This document shows, piece after piece, positions 37,646 through 47,941 of a DNA stretch of 64,000 nt. The translations under genes were made by a program, and so were the position numbers. This DNA comes from Aspidiotus rigidus (Eukaryota; Arthropoda; Insecta; Hemiptera; Diaspididae). Positions within the stretch are counted from its first letter, which is position 1. Each line of letters begins with the position of its first letter. Location of the stretch: assembly GCA_035079385.1 (NCBI GenBank), contig JAVHKY010000030.1:558001-622000 (forward strand). The letters are read 5' to 3'. Below the pieces are notes generated by a model. It was given only the letters and a program-made list of their open reading frames with translations, was not told the origin of the DNA and ran no database searches.

Positions 37646-38633
37646 ATGACAGCTCTACTCTGGTTTTGCGTTCTTTGTGAGTACCTAATTTTTTCGTGAA
37701 TTATTATTGTTACTAGTCTCTTATTCTCGACTTGGTTTTAATTTGCAGGCTTGATAATTAATCTCAATTTGGTCTCTTCAAAAATATCGTGGGATATCAA
37801 TAGAAATGCGTATATCGTAGATTCCTATGAATCAAACATTACCAATATTGAGAGTGATCCTATTACTGATGAATATGTAGGCCTAGGTGTAGTTGAAAAT
37901 AGCACAAGTACGTTCTGTTGTTTCAAATAGAAATTTGTTAGGATAATTACCAACGTGTCAGGGAAGATTTGGTGGAAATTTGATCCAAATTCTCGAGTTT
38001 GACTATTTTAGATCCTTTTCCTTATTCAACCAACAACTTGGAATCTCAATTATGCTTGACCAGTGCAATAATGGCCAAAGCAACGCAATGTCGACGTCAA
38101 TTTTTAGTCGACACTAGAATCTAACATCAAGTGTCGACTCATTTGTTACCTCCGTTTTAAAACCCTACCAAATTGTGCACTTGCAATCAACAAAATTTTG
38201 ACGTTGATTGCAATTTTTAATCGACCAAAAACCCACGTCGATTCTATCTGACGTCAATCTATTAAACCGGGAGTTGACTGAAATGATGAGTCGATGGTAC
38301 AAAGGAGCAGTCGATTTTGAGTCGACTTCCAGGTATTTTGGGTAATTTTGCTGTAGACATCAAATGGAACTGAATCAACTCAAAATTGACGTCGATTTTG
38401 AGTCAATAAGATAATCAGTATAATAAAAAATATTATAAGGCTTCCATTGCTTTGTTTAGTCGGTTGTCTATTCATTAATCGTCATATTTTTTCTTCATCT
38501 AGCCATTCAGTACAAGAATTCTCCTATCGAAATTTCACTTAAAAAAAAAGTGGAATCAAATTCAAGAAAATCTAGATTTAGATCTAAATTTGGACATGTC
38601 AATCCTCAATGGAGGTTATTCACCGATAAGTAG
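37646..38633 (+). CDS. Probable secreted peptide/protein, 106 aa, three exons
   Basis: Assembled from exons 37646-37676, 37749-37907 and 38503-38633 (321 bases). Both introns are phase 1, with GTGAGT and GTACGT donors and TTTGCAG and TTCATCTAG acceptors. The N-terminus MTALLWFCVLCLIINLNLVS is a convincing signal peptide ending SS|K. The mature part has two sequons (NIT, NST), an acidic middle and a basic C-terminal segment (KKKVESNSRKSRFRSKFGH) ending WRLFTDK; there are no cysteines after the leader. The short mature length and basic sites would allow a processed peptide, but this is inference. I recognise no family. It lies about 330 bases after the CDC16 stop. Confidence 0.65.
38080..38410. 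repeat. GTCGAC/GACGTCAA-rich insertion in an intron
   Basis: About 330 bases inside intron 2 of the 106-aa gene hold many GTCGAC, GTCGAT and TTGACGTC motifs in both orientations, unlike the surrounding AT-rich intron. This may be a small inverted-repeat element; no target duplication was identified. Confidence 0.35.
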
Positions 38634-38761
38634 AAGAGAGAATTATGCTTAATTATTCATATATGCTTAAAATTCTGGATATTTTAGTAAGATTCATAAA
38701 ATTGTAATGCATCACAATTAGTTTTAACAATGAGGGATCCTGTCATAAGCATTTTACAATT

Positions 38762-38767
38762 AATAAA
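38762..38767 (+). terminator. AATAAA polyadenylation signal of the 106-aa gene
   Basis: A canonical AATAAA lies 129 bases after the stop codon on the same strand, supporting the assembled gene model. Confidence 0.5.
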
Positions 38768-39109
38768 TGAAGGGCATTGTATATTTCACTGATTGAAGAA
38801 GGGAGAGTCTTTGACTGACGTAAATTCTAAAGTTTGGTCTAATTATTTTTCCACGCTTAAAATTGTGCTCGTTTGTCAAAAATCTTTTTTGAAATCCGCC
38901 AACTCCAATATAGTTTAGAGATTTGAAATGATTATTTTGTTAGGGGGAGAGGGGAAAGGAAACTAGAAAAACTCCCGGGTTCTTTAACGAAGTTGTACGA
39001 GGGTTGTCAGGGAACATGTTTTATGGGGCACTTGGGACCTGAAAAATGTATGACGTCACTGGATTCTAACGTCACAAGCCTGATACGTGACGTCCCCGGG
39101 GTTGCGACG

Positions 39110-39520
39110 TTTCAAACAAACGATGTTTAAAACATGTTCCAAACACACAAAAAAGTCAAAATTGTGTTTTAAACAAAAATATGTTTAAAACGTGTTTTTT
39201 TTTTTTTCAAACTTGTTTTTTTCAATACACTTGAAAACCTTATTTTTTTCCATATTTCCATTTTATTCTTCAATAAAAATAAATATTAGACAATGTTAAA
39301 AAAAAAATTGAAACGGTACTTAAAACTCCAAAAATGTGTCCCAAGCAATAACCTAATGATTTAAAACGTTTTTGAACAATGTTCAAAACATTTAAAATGT
39401 GTTTAAACAATGTTTAAAACATTTAAAATGTATTTTAAACAAGGAATTAAAAACCATCATTTGAAATATGTTTTGAATATAAAATCCATATTAAACTGAA
39501 AATATATGCTGTTTGTTTTT
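39110..39520. repeat. GTTTAAAACATGTT-rich degenerate repeat
   Basis: Repeated GTTTAAAACATGTTT, TTTAAAATGTGTTTAAAC and similar units resemble the minisatellite at 8.74-9.06 kb. Just upstream (about 38960-39035) are GGGTTCTTTAACGAAG and a GTCAGGGAACATGTTTTATG stretch, which resemble the ends of the repeat family at 54-60 kb. Confidence 0.5.
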
Positions 39521-39583
39521 TTTTGAAACCCTGGACGTTCTTGGTTTGAACTTTGAAGCTACGTATGGTAGGAGATAGACTTA

Positions 39584-39719
39584 TGTGACCCCGTCTACAG
39601 AAACCCGGCTTAGTGTTCAATTACAATCAGGAGAAAAGTAATATTTCTTCCTCTGTAAAAGATCCTTTTCTCCTGATCGATATTCAACGCTGAGCCGGGT
39701 TTCTGTAGACGGGGTCACA
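39584..39719. mobile_element. 136-bp foldback MITE
   Basis: The first 27 bases (TGTGACCCCGTCTACAGAAA...) match the last 27 exactly in inverse orientation. Complementarity continues inward (TTCAAT/ATTCAA and CAGGAGAAAAG/CTTTTCTCCTG), so most of the element can fold. It is flanked by TA on both sides, fitting a Tc1/mariner-type target duplication. Confidence 0.65.
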
Positions 39720-39763
39720 TATGATAGCGAGCTCGAGAGCAGGTAAAATGGACATTCATTTTG

Positions 39764-40274
39764 TTTATAACCACGGTATAAGATGAAGAGGTAATGACAC
39801 AATGCTAAAATCGTGTCCGCAGTTTTGAAGTTGTACGTACAAACTTCCGCTAGGTTTGCAGCGAACACTCGGGCTGTTTCCCTGTTCCTTCTACACCCCA
39901 CCTGCGCCGAGACGTTACCGTTGGTACCCTAGTATTGATGAAATTTCCAAGGATTATAAAAAATCCAAGAATTTACTTAGAAGGATGATTCTTTCAAAAT
40001 TTTATAGAGTAGATTAAATGGTATTTTTATGCCAAATATGAAATGCATCGGCTGATTCCTAATCCTGCAATAAATTTTTGAAAGTAGCGGCGTTCCCATA
40101 AGACTCTGTACATTACCCATCACTTTCATCACGAGCGCTGCGCTCGGAATGTTCAGAACTACTTCAAAATCACGGACAGCGTTTACCACAGTCAGAATAC
40201 GTTCGTGTCACTACCTCTTCATCTTATACCGTGGTTCGTGTCACTACCTCTTCATCTTATACCGTGTTTATAAC
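39764..40274. mobile_element. Inverted-repeat element with a duplicated right arm
   Basis: Left arm TTTATAACCACGGTATAAG through GAGGTAATGACAC (to 39800) is matched inversely on the right by GTGTCACTACCTCTTCATCT and ATACCGTGTTTATAA. The right arm is tandemly duplicated as two identical 33-bp copies (40201-40233, 40234-40266). No transposase frame was recognised inside. Confidence 0.5.
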
Positions 40275-40844
40275 TTACTTTTTAGCTGATGGCTTCTCTA
40301 CTGACTTCATTTTTGGTAAACAAACACTCGACGACGCGGGTAGTGGCTTGGTGTCATTTTGGACTGGCCATATTGTAGGTGCGCCAGCGTCGATTCACAA
40401 AAATAGATAAGCGGAGTATGTTGCAATTGGACCTAGCAGGGCGATGGCACGCTGGGGTCGCACTTGGTCAAACCCAGTAGCAATAGAGAATATTATTTTA
40501 TTTAATTATTTTTACCCCAGCGTTGATAAGAACGACCAATGTCCAACAACAACATTCAAAATTGTCCTAACATTAATAAGAGTCTCGCCTGGCTAGCAGT
40601 GTTGACAAATTTCCGGGAATGAAATTTTCGACTGGGAATTTTTAACAAATTCCCGGGAAGAAGAGGAAAAAACATACATTTGCAGAAAAGTTGTTTTTGT
40701 TCACCTAATATAGCTACTTTTATGTTGTTTCATGTCCAAACACGTCATACGGGGGGGGCACCAATACCAGGTTTCTTCTTCATTGTTTACCGACTCTCAG
40801 ACATCAAATTGATTTTTCAGCTCTTTGTTTTTCTATTTTATTAG

Positions 40845-41085
40845 TGTCGGCGCATGCATAAAAATACTTCGTATTTAATTAGATTTTAATAATCACATTC
40901 AAAGTAGTCCCATACAAAGTACAAAGGTATCGTAATACAAAGGTAGTATAAAAGTAAAAGGAAAGGCATGGGCACAGAGTCTAATACAAAAGGTAACGAA
41001 ACAACAATCACAGCTAATTAGAACAAGACTTAATATAACTGACCGAGAGCGCACTCAACAGCTGCTAACTGCAGTTCTGCCGATA
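40845..41085 (-). repeat. Copia 3' LTR (241 bp)
   Basis: Identical as read to the copy at 47942-48182. The adjacent purine-rich tract (41086-41095 on the minus strand) serves as the likely polypurine tract. Confidence 0.93.
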
Positions 41086-41339
41086 CTCCCTCCGCGTATC
41101 TCTGTCAGATTCAATACACATAAAAATAATTTGAAATCACAAAAATCACAAATAGTTGAAGAACAGCCCGTAGGAACAATCTTAAGTCAAAAAAATAAAC
41201 ATAAAAAATAGAACAAATCATACTCGTAATCTACTAAGACTAGTGATATGAGATCCCAAAATTTAATCGCAGTAATAGTCAATCGCAGTTCCATAATTGA
41301 TTTCGCAGTCACATAATTGATTTCCCAATGTTCACATTA

Positions 41340-44300
41340 TCAATCTCCCTGTTGTTTCATTCTTTTCTTCAAAGGTTTCTCGTTTTTCGCAGGTCGCTTT
41401 CTCTGTATTTCTCCAATCGCAAATCGCTGTTTTTGTATTTCGCATTGTTCAGTAGGTTTCTGCAACACAAAATCGCACATTAATTTATCGCGGAATTTAC
41501 AAAAATCAGGTTTTGCTAATGCCTTCCTAAAGAAGTCGCCTAGTTGTTCTTTGGTGCTTATCCACAAAATCTCAATTTTCTTTTTGCTGCTTAGCTGCCT
41601 TACATAGTGATAAGATAGCTTAACTAAATGTCGTAAAGTTTGCGATTCCTCAGTCAACGCCAGTTTAATGGCTGCTCGATTATCCTCGTAAATTATAGGT
41701 TTTATCGTAACTTTAGCCACTTGTTTCGCTAGTTCCTGAATACTAATTACTTCTTTACACGCAAAACTCATCGCTACATATTCTGCTTCCGCAGATGATA
41801 GAGCTACCTGTCTTTGAAGATGAGTTTTCCATGCAACTGGGTCTCCAAACAACGTAACTACATATCCCGATGTTGATCTCCCAGATTCTTCATTCAGACC
41901 TAACGAAGCATCACAATAGCATTCGACTCCCTCTCTCTCACTACTAAATTTAACTCCTAGTTTCGTCGTTCCTTTCAGATATCTAAAGATTCGCTTTACT
42001 TGTTCCCATTCTTTTTCTCCGTATGATTCCTGCTTTCGACTCAAAAAGTTCACAGCAAAAATTATGTCCGGACGTGTCGAATTCGCAATATAAGATAAAT
42101 TTCCGATCGCATTTCTATATGGTATTTTCTGTCTATCAAAATCTGTTTTCATTTGTTTCGTGGTCATTATCTTTCTTTCTGCATTTGATGAAGCCATAGG
42201 TGTAGAGATAGTTCGCAATGTACGATAAGCGTCAAACTTTTTCACCACTGCATTTATCATTTTCTCTTGATGAATTATCGTTATTTTATTATTTCGATCG
42301 CGAACAACTTCCATTCCTAAGAACTTCTTAATTTCACCTAATTCACTCGTTTCAAATTCTTTGTTTAATTTCATTTTAATCTCAATTAATTTTTCTTTAT
42401 CGTTCGTTGCCACTAGAATATCGTCCACATACACAACCAAGATCGCATATTTGTTCTTGTTTTTCCAGTAATAAATACATGGTTTATAATCGTATCTCAC
42501 AAAACGTAATTTCTTCATCGCTTCACTAAAACGCATGAACCAGCATTTTGGGCTCACTTTTAGTCCGTATATCGCTTTTACTAATTTTAAAACATTATTT
42601 CGCTCAAAATTAATTTCTTTTGTTCCTAAATAATCGCCGAGTCCTTCTGGAATTCTCATATAGACTTCCTTTTCGAGTTCACCATTTAGAAAGGCAGTCT
42701 TCACATCAATATGTTCTAGCTCAAGATCCAATTTATTAGCAATTGCTACTAGACATCGAAAATCGCACATCCCGGCTACGGGAGCATAGGTCTCATTTAT
42801 TCCGTATTCATGAAGATCTGAGAATCCTCTCGCCACTATTCGACTCTTCCTTCGAATTCCAATATGCGGTTCCTCTTTAACTTTAAATAGCCATCGCGAT
42901 GTCACAACTGATGCTTTTGCTGGCATTTCGCTCGCTTTAATAACTTTCCATGTACCCATCTTTGTGTGAGCATCAAATTCTTCATTCATTGATTTTCGCC
43001 ATAATTCTCCATCATTACAGTTGATTGCTTCATAATATTTCATTGGTTCATAGGTATCGCTCTCCTTCACACACATCAAATAATTCGCTTCTATATCAAG
43101 TTCTTCACACTCGATATTATCATAGTCAAGTTCGTCATCATCGTCCCATGTTACTTTTCTCTTTAAGGCTCCTCTTGTTCTATTTTTCATAGGTTCGTAA
43201 GTTGCCTCTAAATCTTTAATTAATCTCTCTTTGTCACTCATTTCGATCTCGTTTTGAACAGTTGCTGTTTCAGTATTAATATTATCATTTATTTCACTGT
43301 CATCACGTACATTCATTTTATCATTATTCTCAGGAACTTCATTATTATCTATTTCTTCTATAGCTTTATCACATTCGCATTCGAACAACTCGATTTTTAG
43401 ATCATCAATATTATTTTCTTTTTCAGAATTATAAAAGTCCTTATATACTTTCGATTCAATGAAGCTCGCATGTTTAGTAGACACATCCCTCTTCTTTTTA
43501 GGGTCATAAATACGATAACCATTTCGCAAGATTTCTACAAGAAAGCCCTTATTACCTGTTGGTGCAAATTTAGGTAAACTTCCTTCTTCATTTACATAGC
43601 TCGCAACGCATCCAAATCTTCTAATATTTTTAATAATTGGAGATTTTCCAGTCAACATTTCATAAGGTGATTTAAACTCAATAGACTTGTTTATAAATCG
43701 ATTGTGCACATAGAGTGCGTATTTCATCGCATATCCCCAGAATGATAAAGGGAAACCAGCTGAAAGAATATTGGTTCTCCCTTTCTCTTCAATTTCTAAG
43801 TTGAGACGTTCAGAAATCGCATTATGTTCTTTATGATAAGGAAAACAAGGATCGTACTTTATTCCTTCTTTTCGCATCAGATCTCGCATCTCTATTGTTT
43901 TATATTCTGTTCCATTATCCAAATGGAGCTTTCCTATCTTACACTTATACTGTTGACCATGTCTCACATTCACAATTGATTCTATTTTGATATCCTCATC
44001 ATTCATAAAATCTCGCATGTCCATAAGATATTTTTCAAATACTCGATGCATTTGAGTTTTATCATATAATTTGTATCCCATCGCAAATCTCGAATAATTA
44101 TCTGTAAATGTCACTGCATACTTAGCCTTAGATTGAATTGATGCGGGCGTGATTGGCCCCATCATATCAGATTCCACTATTTGGAACGGTCGCACTGCTC
44201 TAGTTCTTTCCTGATTAAAAGGTTTTCGCTTCGCTTTTGCTAATTTGCATTCAAGACAGTTTCTAATTTCGTCTGTAATTTTCACACCCTTCAGATCAGG

Positions 44301-46079
44301 AATCCTATTCTTAGCAAATTCCAAATAAGACTGAGAAGCATGATTTAATCGCAGATGCCACAGAATACTTTCGCTAACCTGTAGTGCTCGCGTACGATTT
44401 TCATTAATTGCTTCCAGATCGCTAATTTTCATCTCACTTCTTCCCCCCAAATTTTCATTTGCAAGACTCCCTCCTAAATTTTCATTCGTAGTACTAGAGT
44501 CGTCAACACTAACAATTTCGTATACCCTACTATTTTCAGTCACAAGTCCGCTGCAATCCCAAAATTTAGGTAAATTAAGAATCGATTCGGGAATATTCTT
44601 CGTCGAAGAACATTCCTTCTTAGTTTCTGTTTTCATCAGATAGGCTTCTCTTTCACAAGGTTTCACTTCATTCGCTGGTATTTCAAAAATTAATCGCCAG
44701 AATCTACCATCGCAACGTGCTACTTGCATCAATCTTTTAGATCGTTTTTCAATCACATATGTCTCATCACCATCGATCAAGAAACTTAATTTTTCTTTAA
44801 CCTTAAGAGCTGAAAATAAGTTGTGAGGAACGTCAGGGGAATAATTTACATTTTGCAGTTTCATTAATTCATTAGTCTCGGGATTTCGCACAATAACATC
44901 ACCTGAATACCATACAATGAGATTTGCTTTCGAATTTTTGTTCGCACAGGTGAATTTTCGCGGTACAGGTAATTTTCGCAGTTTTGTGAATACATCCAGC
45001 CTGTTCACTAGATGATCCGTCGCACCACAATCTAAAATAAAAACGATTAAGTTTGATTTAGAATTAAAAATATTAAAATACCAACCGAATACAGTATTCG
45101 CGGATCCATCTTCTTTCGCTTCAATGAATAAGTACGCGTATTCAGCCGAGTCTAACTCGTTAGCGTCTACATACACATTATCATCATCTTCGTCTGATGA
45201 AGAGTACGTTAGCAGTACCTTTCCCTTAGACTTTCGCTGTTTATTTAATTTGCGGAAACGTTTAAATGGAGCTTTCTTAAATCCATTTCGTCGGCCCGAT
45301 TTCTGTTTCGAACGTTTCACATTGTTTTCGTTTCTGTTCACCTTATCGCCACTTCTTCGTCCATCCGACGTATGATCAGTAACACCAGGGCAATCTCGCT
45401 TTATATGAGTGCCAAAAGTATGACACCCATAACAATAGATCAGTCCTTTGTTCGGGCAGTCACGACGGGTGTGGCCGTCTGGAGCGTGGCCGCATGACGT
45501 ACATGAAGGCAAATTTCCACCACGTAGGTTTGATCGATCTGGGTTTTTCTTTACAGGATTTGTAGGCAAACCGGACTCCTTTTTCGCAACATTCATCGCA
45601 ACCGCTGCTCTTTCGTTTCTTCGTCTTTCGCTTTCTTTCTTCTCTTGTTCTTCGCCTACTAGTTTTTGCATCAAAACATTTACCGAGTATCCACACCCAT
45701 CAGTCATCTTTCTTTCGTGTTTCTCATCGGTAACTGTTTCTTTCGCAGTGTCATGAATAGCATAAAGATATGCTTTCTTCTCCTCCAATTCAGTAAACTC
45801 GGTCGTTTTTCGAATTCTTTCTACTAACTCTAAGAAACGGCTATTGAAGTCCAACGCTGTTTCGGTTTCAGGGTCGTAAACTAGACCATTTAATTGTCCA
45901 ATGAGACTGTACTTCGCAGTTTCCCCACGCGGGTCGAAGTTATGATCAAGCGCTTCAAAAATATCGTAAAGCGTTTGTTCTGGGCGAGTTACAAGATGCA
46001 GTAAATCATCTCCTGTGTTCAATATAATAAAATTTCGAACTTTCTTGATACGAGCATTTACTTCAGCGGAAGTAATTCC
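41340..46079 (-). CDS. Copia pol polyprotein (with C-terminal part of gag)
   Basis: One open frame of about 1579 codons. Counting from 46022: two zinc knuckles at about 174-189 (CTSCGHAPDGHTRRDC) and 197-211 (CYGCHTFGTHIKRDC); protease motif FILDCGATDHLVN near 331; GAG-pre-integrase segment HLRLNHASQ...CLECKLAK; integrase acidic residues in VESDMMGP, LHLDNGTEY and NAISERLNLE; RT motifs YAPVAG, HIDVKTAFLNGEL and VVYVDDILVA; RNase H motifs CYCDASLGL, SSAEAEYVA and YEDNRAA. No stop interrupts the domains. There is no ATG at the 5' end of this frame: it opens immediately 3' of a seven-C run and continues gag in a shifted frame. Confidence 0.93.
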   Translation of the reverse strand, partial: GITSAEVNARIKKVRNFIILNTGDDLLHLVTRPEQTLYDIFEALDHNFDPRGETAKYSLIGQLNGLVYDPETETALDFNSRFLELVERIRKTTEFTELEEKKAYLYAIHDTAKETVTDEKHERKMTDGCGYSVNVLMQKLVGEEQEKKESERRRNERAAVAMNVAKKESGLPTNPVKKNPDRSNLRGGNLPSCTSCGHAPDGHTRRDCPNKGLIYCYGCHTFGTHIKRDCPGVTDHTSDGRRSGDKVNRNENNVKRSKQKSGRRNGFKKAPFKRFRKLNKQRKSKGKVLLTYSSSDEDDDNVYVDANELDSAEYAYLFIEAKEDGSANTVFGWYFNIFNSKSNLIVFILDCGATDHLVNRLDVFTKLRKLPVPRKFTCANKNSKANLIVWYSGDVIVRNPETNELMKLQNVNYSPDVPHNLFSALKVKEKLSFLIDGDETYVIEKRSKRLMQVARCDGRFWRLIFEIPANEVKPCEREAYLMKTETKKECSSTKNIPESILNLPKFWDCSGLVTENSRVYEIVSVDDSSTTNENLGGSLANENLGGRSEMKISDLEAINENRTRALQVSESILWHLRLNHASQSYLEFAKNRIPDLKGVKITDEIRNCLECKLAKAKRKPFNQERTRAVRPFQIVESDMMGPITPASIQSKAKYAVTFTDNYSRFAMGYKLYDKTQMHRVFEKYLMDMRDFMNDEDIKIESIVNVRHGQQYKCKIGKLHLDNGTEYKTIEMRDLMRKEGIKYDPCFPYHKEHNAISERLNLEIEEKGRTNILSAGFPLSFWGYAMKYALYVHNRFINKSIEFKSPYEMLTGKSPIIKNIRRFGCVASYVNEEGSLPKFAPTGNKGFLVEILRNGYRIYDPKKKRDVSTKHASFIESKVYKDFYNSEKENNIDDLKIELFECECDKAIEEIDNNEVPENNDKMNVRDDSEINDNINTETATVQNEIEMSDKERLIKDLEATYEPMKNRTRGALKRKVTWDDDDELDYDNIECEELDIEANYLMCVKESDTYEPMKYYEAINCNDGELWRKSMNEEFDAHTKMGTWKVIKASEMPAKASVVTSRWLFKVKEEPHIGIRRKSRIVARGFSDLHEYGINETYAPVAGMCDFRCLVAIANKLDLELEHIDVKTAFLNGELEKEVYMRIPEGLGDYLGTKEINFERNNVLKLVKAIYGLKVSPKCWFMRFSEAMKKLRFVRYDYKPCIYYWKNKNKYAILVVYVDDILVATNDKEKLIEIKMKLNKEFETSELGEIKKFLGMEVVRDRNNKITIIHQEKMINAVVKKFDAYRTLRTISTPMASSNAERKIMTTKQMKTDFDRQKIPYRNAIGNLSYIANSTRPDIIFAVNFLSRKQESYGEKEWEQVKRIFRYLKGTTKLGVKFSSEREGVECYCDASLGLNEESGRSTSGYVVTLFGDPVAWKTHLQRQVALSSAEAEYVAMSFACKEVISIQELAKQVAKVTIKPIIYEDNRAAIKLALTEESQTLRHLVKLSYHYVRQLSSKKKIEILWISTKEQLGDFFRKALAKPDFCKFRDKLMCDFVLQKPTEQCEIQKQRFAIGEIQRKRPAKNEKPLKKRMKQQGD

Positions 46080-47001
46080 GGGGGGGCGGTAACACCTTTT
46101 TGCACAAGAGAAAATCGCACTCTTGAGCTTCTATTTCAGCAGTCAAACGATGTTTATAAAGTAGCCAGTTACTTTTTCTGTTCAGTTGAATCGAGAGTTT
46201 TGGAAATCGTAAAGATGAAGCAAGTGGATAATCGCGATTCAAAGCTTGTTCTTTCTTAGAGTTTCGGGTTTCTTCTCGATTTTGCTTTTCAGTTTCACTA
46301 TCGCGAGTTTCGTGATGATTCGAAACTTGTTCTTTCCAAGTATTTCGAGTTTCTTCTCGATTTTGTTTTTCACCATCAGTAGGTTCACATTCTTTCTCAC
46401 GTTTATGTTCAGTTTCTCGGAAATCATATCCTTGATGTTCACTCTCGATACGTTCACAATCACGAATTTCGTGTTCTTGAAAACTTCGAATGGCATTTTC
46501 GCGAGCTTGACGTTCTTCTTCATCCTGTTCGCTTTGTTGATATTTCTCCAGGCAAATTTCTAGTCGTCTCTTTTGCTCTCCGATTTTTCTGTCGAAACGC
46601 AGTTCAATTTCTTGGAGTTCTACTCGAAGATCGTTTCCCATTTCTTCAAATTCATTTATCGCATCGCTTAAAGCCTTGTTCAAGGTTTCTACGTTTATCG
46701 AATCATTTCGCGGTTTCGTTCGCTTCGCATGTGGTGAATGATCCTTTTCACTTCCTGAAAGTAACAAATGATTAGAATATCTGTTATTTTCGATCTCTTT
46801 TCTCATTTCTATCACCCTTGTCAATGAATTGGCGTGTTTACCTGACAATTCAATTGACAATCGCTCTCGACTACTAGTAGTTTTCTTTTCGCTTGACCCG
46901 GCAATCAACTCGTTTTTGTCTGAGTGTTCGCCGTTCTCTTCTCGAATCGCATTGTAGTTCGCATTTTCTTTTCGTTCCGATTTCGACCTAATACGTTTCA
47001 T
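46063..47001 (-). CDS. Copia gag, N-terminal part
   Basis: The frame starts at ATG 47001 (MKRIRSKSERKENANYN) and runs 312 codons. It is highly charged and has a likely coiled coil (ELQEIELRFDRKIGEQKRRL region). It contains a duplicated EKQNREETRN motif and ends with gag-like NRKSNWLLYKHRLTAEIEA. It stops soon after the G7/C7 run (46080-46086). The natural continuation of Copia gag is in the frame that leads into pol, so either the run carries one extra base or expression uses a +1 shift. Confidence 0.8.
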   Translation of the reverse strand: MKRIRSKSERKENANYNAIREENGEHSDKNELIAGSSEKKTTSSRERLSIELSGKHANSLTRVIEMRKEIENNRYSNHLLLSGSEKDHSPHAKRTKPRNDSINVETLNKALSDAINEFEEMGNDLRVELQEIELRFDRKIGEQKRRLEICLEKYQQSEQDEEERQARENAIRSFQEHEIRDCERIESEHQGYDFRETEHKREKECEPTDGEKQNREETRNTWKEQVSNHHETRDSETEKQNREETRNSKKEQALNRDYPLASSLRFPKLSIQLNRKSNWLLYKHRLTAEIEAQECDFLLCKKVLPPPRNYFR

Positions 47002-47941
47002 CTCTCTGTTTATCAACAAGGAAGAAGAAACGTAAATCACAGTTCCAAGACTTTCGATTTTATAGGGTATTATCAGCGTGTGTCTGAGGCGACGAATAGC
47101 AACAGACAAAAGAATAGCACGGAGATATTCCCCTATAATTACGACAGAATACTGATCAGAACCATAGATCCTGGATTCTGAAATGGGGTCATGTCCTTAA
47201 ATAATGTGTCTGTGTGCTCTCCGTGAAACGTATTAAGTTACTCTAATGTGCTTTCGAAAAATCACCCAATCACGGTAATGTGGTGATCAGGCACAATTAG
47301 CGGTAATAGGGCTATAGATCGAATCTGTCTTAACCACACATTAATTTAACCCAGTAAGTCAGCATTTGGGCCAGTTACGTACTCCCAGCTAGAAAAACTC
47401 ACTGTAGAGCACACAAGCACATGTGACTAAGGTTCCCGACTAGCACGGATTTCATTTTGATTTCTTTTATTTCAAATATTTCGACTTACTCTTCACGTTC
47501 GCCTTCAATGAGTTTTTTAATTTCAACCCAAATCTCTTCAGGGTAATCGTAGAGAAATTCGTACGGCTTCGACTCTTTCGACGCAATGATGTAATCGTCG
47601 TGTAAGATCGCAAATCACAATTCAACCTTTTGTTGGTCTTCTACGCTTTCACTAGAATTTATACACAATTCGTTAACATCTAATTTCTCAAATATTAATC
47701 GAGTTCCCTTTTCTTATTGATCGCAGTTGTGCACCATGTGCTCGCTTTATTCGCTGTCGCCTTTTCTAATTTATCGCAATCGTGCACAACGTGCTCGCTA
47801 TATTCGCTATCGCCTTTTCTAATTTATCGCAATCATGCACAACGTGCTCGCTATATTCGCTATCGCTTTTCGTTCGCTAATTCGCAAGTAAGTCAATATT
47901 CACGATAAATAAGATCTCTAATTACTTACCGTGGTTAACCA
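47002..47941 (-). other. Copia 5' leader with 54-bp tandem repeats
   Basis: This is the untranslated leader between the 5' LTR and gag. At about 47715-47880 a unit of about 54 bp (TTATCGCAATCGTGCACAAC then GTGCTCGCTATATTCGC) is repeated nearly three times. Small open frames here are repeat by-products. Confidence 0.6.

Noticed and set aside
45124..45756. Open frames on both strands over the Copia gag-pol region
   Set aside because: They are shadows of the polyprotein frame.
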